Below, in pieces: positions 55,952 through 64,000 of a stretch of 64,000 nt of DNA. The notes beneath the pieces are model-generated. The model worked only from the letters and a program-made list of their open reading frames with translations. It did not search any database and was not told the origin of the DNA. The position numbers and the translations under genes were made by a program. The stretch spans positions 62,001 to 126,000 of the forward strand of contig CALNHX010003622.1 in assembly GCA_940337035.1 (NCBI GenBank). Reading direction: 5' to 3'. Every line of letters begins with the position of its first letter. Within the stretch, counting starts at the first letter, position 1. Origin of the DNA: Agriotes lineatus. Taxonomy: Eukaryota > Arthropoda > Insecta > Coleoptera > Elateridae.

Positions 55952-56299
55952 GGAGAAATATCGTTGCCAGAATATGTTCTCATAAAAAGTTATTTTAAAA
56001 GTAGAAAAAAAACTCAAGCAAAACAAGCCATAAGCATATTTCCTTCGAAAAACGACTGTCCTTGCCAAAAAGGGCCAGATGGCAATCCTAAATATTGGAA
56101 AAAATTCTGTAATGGGAACTTCCCTCGCAAATGAAGGTTTTGAAACTAAATATTTTGAAAATATTAAAGGAAAAAGAAGATTTAAACTTTTAAGCTGTTC
56201 GTCCTGCATATCTTGGGTGCAAAATATGCCCTGTTTCATCAAGGATAAACCCTGAGCTTTATGCAACACATTACCTTTATTTAACTAGTAGCTCTGGAG
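55952..56299. other. non-coding spacer
   Basis: A short frame (about 56030-56134) has coding-like composition (PSKNDCPCQKGPDGNPKYWK) but no domain or splice context can be assigned. Confidence 0.3.
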
Positions 56300-56560
56300 T
56301 TCGACCGAAAATAGGAGAACTTTTATTTTTTGATATACTCGCCCTATACATATTTGACCGAAATTTTCTCAGTTTCATACCAGGTGGACATGTAATCCGC
56401 AAAAATATATCGTCTTATTCCAACAAATATCTTTTGAGATAGGAAAAAACCTGCATTTCACCGTGCCAAACCGTGAAGATCTGAAAAATCTCGGAAGATG
56501 ATTTTCGCAATTACAAAATTTTTTCGTTTTTTAGACGAGGAAAATAAAAAGTAAAACTTT
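56300..56560 (-). repeat. dispersed repeat, copy 2 (inverted)
   Basis: Reverse complement aligns with 26005-26295 (CCTCGTCTAAA, CAGATCTTCACGGTTT, AAAGATATTTGTTGGAATAA, GATTACATGTCCACCTG). No coding capacity. Confidence 0.5.
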
Positions 56561-57479
56561 TTTATGACTGGAGTAGCACCGGAGTCTCTAGTGTTATCTT
56601 GAAACACGCCTCAAATGCATACATTTAAACTAGTAGGTAATATACCGGGTGAGCGGATGGCTCGTCTTTCATGCGCTTTCCTAGCGACTCTAGAAGGATT
56701 TTTTAATAGCACGTTCCCCGGCTGCCACCCTAACACTTGTGGTAATAGTTAACCCCTATCTAGCAAACTCCTCCTCGATTTCGACGAGCAAGTCTAGTAA
56801 CCTACGCGACCTAGGAATAAAAAAGGCTCATAGAACCACTTTGTGGTTGAAGAAGACCTCTGGCATGCACTCCTATGCGATCCAGGCCTATTTCAGGAAC
56901 ACGACCCTGCCTACGCGAGAAATAAATTATCCCCACCTCTATTTTGGCGAAAATCCTGTCCTACCCTTACACCTACCAACACCACCTATCTTACTCCTTC
57001 TTGAACCACTCGCCAATACGCGCGATCGGCTCGGTGTTTTATGGCCAAAACCTCTCAAATGGATACAAGCCTTTCAAACAGGCCCCAAGTCCCCAGCAGT
57101 TTGAGTAACCCCGACCAAAGCAGGTGTTGGAAAAGTACTCAAACAGAAAGTGCTAAGAATAGCTGGGATGACTCGGCTGATAACTTGCAATAGCAACTTA
57201 TAACGCACGATAGAGAGAAAGGTAAAGGTAAAGGTTCAGGGTCATTTCAATTCCCCCAACTAGGGCCGGGTTGCTATAGGGACCTTGCGTTCCTCTTCAG
57301 CCAATAACGGGAATGGGTGGAGAATGAAATAGAGGCTAGGAAAGGTGGAAAAGTACTGCCTCGGCATTCGCCTATAGATAGGAACAGAGGAACGATTAGC
57401 TGAATTAGAAAAGATTATTTGGGATATAGTGGGTATAGTCAAAACGCAAAAGAGAAGAAGAATGTATAAAGCATATTTT
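56561..57479. other. non-coding or strongly degraded sequence
   Basis: GC-richer than average with an open frame at 56739-57104 of no known family. Probably old retroelement debris upstream of the LINE that follows. Confidence 0.3.
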
Positions 57480-58555
57480 ATTCAATAAAGAACCCGAAAT
57501 AAGAAATGCGGGGGGTGTCGGCCTCAAAACTTCAAACAGTAAGAACAATATCAGACAGAGTAAATTATATTACACTTAGTATCAACAAAGCACTCACTCT
57601 TAAATTCATCCAGATATACACCCCTATATCATTGTATGACAACGACAAGGTTTATCAAGAATACGAAGATACAACAAAAGGCCTCAATAGAAACAGAGCA
57701 TCACAAGTCATCATAGGAAGTAACATTAACGTAAAAATTGGGAAGAACACGCACCCAACAGAAACATACATAGGACAGTTTGGAATCTAAACAAGAAATT
57801 AAAGAGGGAAAATGCTGGCAAACTTTCTAGAAAACGAAAAACCCTATCTAATGAATACTTTCTTCAAAAATAAAGAAAACCGAAAATGGACATGGAGGTG
57901 CCTACATGGACAAACCAAAAACGAGATTGATTTTATCATATCAAGACACAAACATATAATCCAGGATGTGAACGTCGTCAACTGGTTCACAACTGGCAGC
58001 GACCACATAATGGTAATATTCAGGGTGTCCATAAACACAACATTAGAAAGAGCTAGGAAGATAAAAAATAGCATTTGTAAAATTGATGTACCTACTTATA
58101 TAAAAATCCTAACACTTTTAAACTTTAGAAAAGCCTTTGATGCGATAGAAAACTGGAAATAATTAGATCAATGAGAAATGCTAGAATACACCAAAGGTAC
58201 ATACATCTAATCAATAACATCTACAAACAATCATCAATGGCAGTAAGAATGCACGAAACCGCGAATAAAATCAAAACTGAAAGAAGTGTTAAACAAGGTG
58301 ATATCATCTCGTCAAAATTAGTCACCTTAGTCCTTGAGGATGTCTTCAAAAGGACTAAATTGGACAGGAAAAGGAGTAAACATCCAACACGAGCACCTAC
58401 AAACCTCAAATTAGCTAATGATTTGGAAAGGATGAAGAGGAACTCACAGCGATGTTTGAACAACTACAGGAAGACTTGAGAAAAATATAAGTGAAAATGA
58501 ACAATACAAAAACAAAGTATATGACAAATGTAACAACAGAAGAAACAATAATGTA
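57480..58555 (+). pseudogene. endonuclease/RT LINE, 5' part: endonuclease and RT start
   Basis: Frames in order give an AP-type endonuclease and the start of the RT of the same LINE type as at 19821-20422. Visible are IQIYTPISLYDNDK, QVIIGSNINVKIGKNTHP (family form IIGDFN-K-G, aspartate lost), YLMNTFFKNKENRKWTWRC, NEIDFIISRHKHIIQDV and NWFTTGSDHIMV (catalytic SDH). RT motifs follow: LNFRKAFDAIENW (motif A), ERSVKQGDIISSKLVTLVLE, then LANDLE where F/YADD would stand, and VKMNNTKTKYMTN. Many stops and shifts make it dead. Its C-terminal continuation appears 1.3 kb later at 59873. Confidence 0.75.
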
Positions 58556-59872
58556 TTAGGCCTTTTTAAATTAATTTCTGGGGATCTTCCAAGGAAACAA
58601 AAATTAGGTACCCTTAGGTTCAAATACCGGCCGCCAGCTCAGCGTTTGGAGGTTTGTAGTTCTTAAGAACGAAAGTGAAACGGTAGAACAATAATTAACT
58701 GAATTCCCAGAGCACCAACAATTTTTGAAATAACGGCGAAGGCGAGAAATTGTAAACTCAATACCTAGGCTATATCACACTTCCTGAAAGATAGCTCCAA
58801 ATAAATGCACTCAACCGTAACTAACTCGCCCTGTATACTGGCAATGAAGGTCATATAACGTCATGTAAATGTCACAGTACAAGTTTACAGTAGTTATCAC
58901 AACAAATAGCATAAAGCAAAATCGCAGGGTCGCGCTAAACTAATCAATACATGCTATAATATAGGTACTCACAGTTTTATGACACAAACAACAATTTACA
59001 ACACCTTAAAACAAAGCAGCTTTGCAAGCTACTTAGCTCGCAAGAGGTCCTGGGCTCAGTTTTGGAGGAAACTGTAAGCGGTTTTCGAGCTTTCGACCGA
59101 GAAGTTCATAAGGCAGTAGGTGGTGTTTTCCAGCGCAAACGGCGCTGCGGCAGCGAGGTTGAGTTGCCAAAACCAGGAGGTCAAATAAACCCCCAATACG
59201 GGTCCTTCTTGTGCCCTAGATAGGCGATGGCGACAAGGGAAAGCGGTTCTGTAAAGCTTAACACCGTCGACTTGCACAACACCTGCAGCAGGTCGCCGTG
59301 GACATGGGAACAAACAAGCGGCGCGCAGAATTCAGCGCGGCGACCGGGCCCAAAATTTCGCTGGTTTGACTAATTAAAAACCGGCATTAATTCTGCCTGG
59401 TACTGCTTGCTGTGAAAAGGAAAAGAGGTCCGAATAGAATACACAATGGTAGAGGCCCTAGCGCGTCTAGTTACTCACACGAGATGATGGTTTTGGGCAC
59501 ATAGAACAGCTCGTGGTTGCAATTATTAACAAAAAATCCGCACAACGCGTAGGAAAAACTTCCTTTAATGAGCTCGGGGCCTTAAAGCCACGAAAACGTG
59601 AGCGCTTGCATATCACGACCACATAAAACTAACCAAAAGCCCTATTAAACACCCCCGAAGCTCGTGAATTGCTACGCCACTAAACTGCTCGTTTCAAGCT
59701 GCGAGCGAAAAAAGAACGGGTCGAAGCCCGCAATCGGCTTTCCCCAGATAAAATCACATCGAGTTTATCACGGCCAAATGTCCCAGGCACGCGATGCGCT
59801 GGAAAATACCATTCGATTTCGAAATTAAGAAAGGCGGAGTAATATAAACGTAACTAATCACAATTCAGGGAT
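58556..59872. other. 1.3-kb GC-richer insert splitting the LINE
   Basis: LINE coding similarity stops near 58555 and resumes colinearly near 59873. The intervening 1.3 kb is clearly GC-richer, especially 59030-59800, and shows no transposon ends or domains. It may be host DNA brought in by rearrangement or an unrecognised element. Open frames inside (for example 59056-59313 on the minus strand) lack recognisable motifs. Confidence 0.5.
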
Positions 59873-60330
59873 AAGCAATTGAAAAAGTGGAATCGAAAAT
59901 ATACCTAGGCCAAACCATCTCCTTCGAAACGACATCAAGACCTAGAAATTGGTAGAAGAATCAGACTAGGTTGAGCTGCTTACGGTAAATTGAAATATAT
60001 CCTAAATACGAACATTCCCATCAAAATGAATGGAAAAGTTTACAACGACTGCATGCCCCCCAGTAGTAACATACGGCTCTGAAATATGGGTTTTGACAAA
60101 AAAAACGATCCATAGAACGCAAGTTATTAGGAATATCATTAAGAGACAGCAAAATCAATGAATGGATATCGCAGAAAATACAAGTGACCGATATAATAAT
60201 CAGAATCAGTTCATTGAAATGGCAGTGGACGAGCCACGTCGCGATGCACAAGGAAAACTGGAGTGAACATACTACCAGATAGAGACCCTGAGGAGAAAGG
60301 CGCACCAGCGGCGATCCAACTTGAAGACGG
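59873..60330 (+). pseudogene. endonuclease/RT LINE, 3' part
   Basis: Reading across frames: EKVESKIYLGQTISFET, YGKLKYILNTNIPIKMNGKV, YNDCM, a degraded YG-E-W box, then RKLLGISLRDSKINEWISQK-type sequence (about 60120-60175), IQVTDI, LKWQWTSHVA and, near 60290, GERRTSG-PT. These are the post-palm motifs of the LINE whose 5' part ends at 58555, in the order expected of one element. Stops and shifts are frequent. Confidence 0.7.
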
Positions 60331-60811
60331 GAAGACTGCGATGGAACAAAATTATTTAGAAAAATCTCTCACTTGCTATTATGGGCTGCGCTTCAAATCT
60401 GATCAAACACACATGCTTAAATACAACCTCGGAACGACTACAGAAGCGATGACAGCGCAGGTGCAAGCCGAAACTTCTAGCAAAGGCTGCGTGCTAAATC
60501 TTGGCTACAAAGTTAAATATCTCATTCATACATATTTAAACTTTAAAAATGTCCTGACAAGATGGTGGAAAGATGTGGAAACGGATTTGCGATACCTAAG
60601 GGTGAGATAATAATGACAAAAATCTGTGAACAGAGCAGAGTTGATTAACATTATCCAGCAGACAGGACCCTTCAAGAGATGTAGCGTCACGGCGTAAGGT
60701 AATGTATAATTACACTAACCGACCGACCGACAAATATAAGAATTCATCACAATCATGAAACAATGCATCCTCGTGTGTACTATTTTTCTCAAAAGTGGCT
60801 AAATTTATATA
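60331..60811. other. LINE-adjacent sequence and spacer
   Basis: A second RW-like LINE tail block (TRWWKDVETDLRYL, 60560-60610) suggests that the LINE's last codons were separated by ~230 bp of other sequence. Otherwise no gene. Confidence 0.35.
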
Positions 60812-61696
60812 CAGTGTGTAAATTAAGTATGGAAACGGTGGTATTATTTCAATACGGCCATAGATAGAACTCTGAAATTTGGTATAGAAGTAAAACATAA
60901 GGTTTTCTACTAATATTCGTGGTTCTAATTTTTTTATCGATCGTTACGACTGCAGCACTGCCAACTTGATTATTTTTTTTTAATTGAAATGGGGGTCCAA
61001 AGTACCATCATTAGAAAGCTGTTTTTGTGTAAAATATAACGATGTAGCACTTGATATGGCAGTTTTGAAAAATAACTTCACTATACCAAATTAAACTTTG
61101 AGAATATTACTTTCAACGGCTTGCTAGATATACTAAAAATTTAGTTGGCAGTGAATGCTTTGTTTTGTTTTTCAACTTTTGTATAAGAATTTACATACTT
61201 CCGCATAACTACGTTTTCTATCACCATACCCTATCATCGTGAGAATCTCTATTCTCTCCTTTTCTGTAAGATTTTCCATTGTACTTTCTCACTAACTACG
61301 CAAATTCAAACTACACTTAAAATTTTTTACGTTCAACATTTGTTAAACAACAGTGACATTGTTTTGTTTTCAGAGCTTACTATCGGTTTCAGTTATCTAA
61401 TAAATTTTTATCTACAACCTTTAATTTGGCATAGTAAAGTTATTTTTCAAAACTGCCATATCAAGTGCTACATCGATGGAGTCTACAAAAAACAGCGTTC
61501 TATGGTACTTTCGACCCCCATTTCAATTTAAAAAAATAATCAAGTTGGCCGTGCTGCAGTCGTAATGATCGATAAATAATTGGAACCACGAATATTAGTA
61601 GACAACCGTATGTTTTACTTCTATATCAAATTTCAGAGTTCTATCTATGGCCGTATTCAAATAATACCACCGTTTCCATACTTAATTTACGCACTG
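60812..61696. mobile_element. palindromic MITE (885 bp) with TA duplication
   Basis: Starts CAGTGTGTAAATTAAGTATG and ends with the complement CATACTTAATTTACGCACTG, with TA on both sides. Pairing extends through the arms (CTATGGCCGTATT on the right with AATACGGCCATAG on the left; CAAGTTGGC on the right with GCCAACTTG on the left). Arms exceed 300 bp. A related fragment is at 51545-51855. Confidence 0.9.
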
Positions 61697-61848
61697 TATA
61701 ATAGATCGTCAACTTATAAGTTAGACGCCGTATTACAATATCTAGATTTATCTATAAAGTAGCTAAGTTGGCAACGCTGGCCTACTCTTTATTATCAACG
61801 TCAATTTCCAAGGACTACTTCAATAGGACCTGTTAAATTATAGCTATT

Positions 61849-61968
61849 AAGGCAACTAGTGTTTTACAGAGGGTTTAAAAATCGAGGTCGATCATGTTAA
61901 AATTCGAGCGAAGCGAGAATTTTATGATCGACCGAGATTTTTAAACTGTAAAACACGAGTTGGCTTCA
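61849..61968. repeat. 120-bp palindrome
   Basis: AACTAGTGTTTTACAG and TTTAAAAATCGAGGTCGATC on the left pair with GATCGACCGAGATTTTTAAA and CTGTAAAACACGAGTT on the right around the self-complementary centre GAGCGAAGCGAG. It is immediately followed by a minisatellite whose flanks also form an inverted repeat. Confidence 0.85.
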
Positions 61969-62007
61969 ATATTTTTTCTACAGCCGAGGAGTTTGTTAGG
62001 CAAAATT

Positions 62008-62345
62008 CCCTCGAGGCTTCGCCCCTCTCCAAAGCGACCCTCGGGGCTCCACCCCTCTCCAAGGGGGCCTTCGGGGCTCCGCTCCTCTCCAAGGGGGCCT
62101 TCAGGGCTCGGCCCCTCTCCAAGGGGGCCCTCGGGGCTCCAACCTTCTCCAAGAGTGCCCTCGGGGCTCCGCTCCTCTTCAAGGGGGCCCTCGGGGCTCC
62201 GCCCCCCTCCAAGAGCTCCCTCGGAACTCCGCATCTCCCCAAGGGGGCCCTTGGGGCTCCGCTCTTCCCCAAGGGGGTCTCGGGGCTCCGCCCCCCTCCA
62301 AGGAGGCCATCGGGACTCGGTCCCTCTCCAATCGGGCTCTCGGGA
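62008..62345 (-). repeat. ~30-bp GC-rich minisatellite, second array
   Basis: About 11 copies of a unit like that at 55146-55708 (CCCTCGGGGCTCCGCCCCTC + TCCAAGGGGG). The array is framed by a perfect 16-bp inverted repeat: ATTTTTTCTACAGCCG (61971-61986) and CGGCTGTAGAAAAAAT (62505-62520). As in the other array, all frames are open, so the translations (Gly/Pro/Arg repeats) are not evidence of a gene. Confidence 0.8.
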
Positions 62346-63060
62346 ATCCGCATACAAATCGGTCCAATATAATAACTGTACTTTTAATCTTCACAAATAA
62401 TGTTTTATCAACTCTTAAAATACTCCGTGCTTTAAATGGAATGGCGTGTTTTATAGACAACATAAAGCACGCTGCATATGACCCTTGGAAACAGTTTAAA
62501 ATCACGGCTGTAGAAAAAATCATTAAAATGTTAGGCAGTCCACAACTGCACATAACAATAAATTCTCCTATACCTCAATTGCAACCATCTTGGCAGATGA
62601 AAGGTGATTACGAATAATTGATTAGTTGTCTAATTGGATGTGCCTCATTTTAATATTAAAGTGCACCATATTTAACGATTGGATGTGTTCATATTGATTT
62701 CTAATAAAGATTCGACATTATCAATCCAACGGCAAGTTGATCACAGCGTTTTCTCCTCCTTCGGGTTTTACTTACAGTACTAACTTTTCTAGATTTTGAC
62801 TCGTTTAATGTGTAATATGACAGTAGAATTTTAAAATGCTGGCGTAGATGGTAGTTGACAGTTTTTGTTTTGGTTTTATTTTGTTGAGCACAAATTCGCC
62901 GCTTCTGCTTGCTGTCCAAAGGATTCTGAGAATTCTACGCGAACACCAATGTTCGACAGCGATCTGCTACACGAGTGGACCAACTCGCAGATGCGTATCT
63001 ACCAACAAACAATACCAATGTTTCTACTAAGTTACTCTTTATTACGGGTTATGGCAGAAC
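62346..63060. other. non-coding DNA between minisatellite and hAT element
   Basis: Unique sequence with a small hairpin (GTGCTTTAAATGG...CATAAAGCAC, about 62430-62470). No gene recognised; open frames near 62850-63077 have no domain. Confidence 0.35.
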
Positions 63061-63249
63061 TAGGGATGGGCGCGTGACGTGAAAACAGACGTGTCACGTC
63101 GTGTCACGGCGTGTCACGTCGTGAACGTGACTAACATTTGAAAATCGTGACGTGAACGTGAGTGAACATGAGTGAAAATTTCCAAGGCGTGATTCACGTT
63201 TCACGTTAATTTCACGTTAAATATTTAGTAACGAATAAACAACTGCAGG

Positions 63250-63753
63250 GTGCAGCAACTTTTAAATTCATTAAATCAGAAATTGTGCCAAACAAGTTAC
63301 ATTATGTGGATTTATTTTTGGACCCTAATTATAAATCCTTAAAGTTCATACCTTTACATAAAAGAGAAGATTATAATGCAAATAAAACTATAGATGATAA
63401 TGATGAAATACATAGCAAAAGACTCAAAACTGGTACATCAGCATCAGATTCTTATCTGTCTACACTTAGATATAGCTCTGACGATGACACATGTAATTTG
63501 GATAATGTCGAAACTGAACTAAATTAGTATGTTAAATTAAAATTCGGAAATGTAGATGACATTTTAGGATTTTGGAAAAACGGTGTAATTACGCCACTGT
63601 CAAAAAACTTGAGAAATTTTAAACATACCGGCAAGTTCCGCTACAAGCGAAACAGTATTTTCTACAGCTGGGCCAATTTTAGAAGAGCGCAGAATTCGAC
63701 TTAACGCTGAAAATGTTGATTACATATTATTTTTAAAGCAACATTTTAATGTG
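63250..63753 (+). pseudogene. hAT transposase C-terminal (dimerisation) region
   Basis: NKLHYVDLFLDPNYKSLKFI resembles the LATFLDPRFK-L block; after an acidic linker and one stop at 63525, NVDDILGFWKNGVITPLSKN matches the 'D-L-WW----FP-L' block. In another frame from 63634, SSATSETVFSTAG is the hallmark SSA-SER-FS-AG motif of the hAT C-terminal dimerisation domain, continuing to RIRLNAENVDYILFLKQHFN and a stop. One stop and one frameshift inactivate it. About 170 residues of a usual ~600-700 remain. Confidence 0.8.
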
Positions 63754-64000
63754 TAGATGTGTAGATGAACTTATTATTCTAATAAAAGTAATGGTTTGTT
63801 TTTTATACTCGGCTAACGCTGAAAATGTTAATTACGTTTTATTATTAAACCAAAAATGTATTGTGTAGATGTGTAGATGAGCCTATTTTTAGAAAAGTAC
63901 CTAAATGTTTTGTTTTGTATACTCGACTTAACACTGAAAATGTTGATTACGTTTTATTTTTACACCTATTTATTATGTACTTTTGTAGATGAACTTATTA
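63694..64000 (+). repeat. tandem repeat of the hAT 3' coding end (period about 115 bp)
   Basis: CTTAACGCTGAAAATGTTGA, a TTACRTWTTATT block and TGTGTAGATGAACTTATT recur at about 63702, 63815 and 63927. The three copies have lengths of about 113-118 bp; the third is cut by the window end. The unit includes the last ~20 codons of the transposase plus its 3' flank. Confidence 0.85.

Larger units (their letters stand above)
63061..64000 (+). mobile_element. hAT element, internally deleted, runs off the window
   Basis: The left end reads TAGGGATGGGCGCGTGACGT and is followed by ~160 bp crowded with CACGT/ACGTG and GTGA motifs in both orientations (63070-63230), a subterminal array. The sequence then jumps directly to the C-terminal part of a hAT transposase, so the BED finger and the catalytic region are deleted. 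The right terminus lies beyond the window. Confidence 0.7.

Noticed and set aside
59479..59530. Possible short minus-strand exon (ELFYVPKTIISC followed by a good GTGAGT donor)
   Set aside because: There is no convincing acceptor or adjoining exon, and the peptide is too short to assign to a family.
61922..62553. Similar repetitive frames on both strands
   Set aside because: Same minisatellite unit; openness reflects the repeat and not selection for a protein.

Overview
The window is AT-rich eukaryotic DNA, almost certainly from an insect and plausibly a beetle (this is an inference). The evidence is a CYP4-type P450 first exon, BEL/Pao, Jockey, mariner, hAT and MULE-like remnants typical of insect genomes, very short introns (56 and 62 bp) inside mobile-element genes, and no bacterial gene organisation. 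Nearly everything recognisable is mobile or repetitive. The only convincing host coding sequence is one short P450 exon at 52.17-52.32 kb on the minus strand, with a TATA box about 110 bp upstream of its ATG.

Layout: 1-10 kb holds a snap-back mariner derivative, two LINE reverse-transcriptase remnants, two related hAT-like non-autonomous copies, a 5S-rRNA-derived SINE and a GC-rich non-coding island. 10-14.7 kb holds a LINE tail and a degraded element with weak terminal inverted repeats. 14.73-23.78 kb is one structured unit, a 9,033-bp foldback element. Its two arms are head-to-head arrays of a 147-bp satellite (about 12 copies on the left, 18 on the right), it begins and ends with the same inverted ACCGGTGTG terminus, and it is flanked by a perfect 9-bp target-site duplication (ATTACTGAT). 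Between the arms are a BEL/Pao 3' end, a Ulp1-like cysteine-protease C-terminus, a small spliced helix-turn-helix-like gene, a mariner pseudogene and a LINE 3' end.

23.8-29.2 kb is an ancient ~1.7-kb duplication interleaved with clusters of a ~150-bp LINE-tail-like repeat. 29.5-36 kb holds a transposon-type gene broken by a palindromic MITE, a second palindromic MITE upstream of it, and a solo LTR with a 4-bp target duplication. 37.7-46.6 kb holds further terminal-inverted-repeat elements, including a MULE-like mini-element whose gene keeps only a SWIM-type N-terminus and an RGRPRG C-terminal tail joined by a 62-bp intron. 47-49.4 kb is a composite repeat field ending in (ATT)n runs. 52.7-54.7 kb is a long-TIR mariner whose transposase keeps all three catalytic aspartates but carries a frameshift and two stops. 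55-62.4 kb holds two related ~30-bp GC-rich minisatellites with nearby hairpins, and a LINE split by 1.3 kb of foreign sequence. The window ends inside a hAT element whose C-terminus is tandemly repeated.

The most notable object is the foldback element. Its 9-bp duplication and satellite arms match the Foldback/MULE lineage, and a Ulp1-type protease is a known passenger of some MULEs, so the protease and the spliced gene may be original cargo rather than random insertions. Coordinates of degenerate elements are approximate. All homology calls come from reading motifs by eye; no database search was run.
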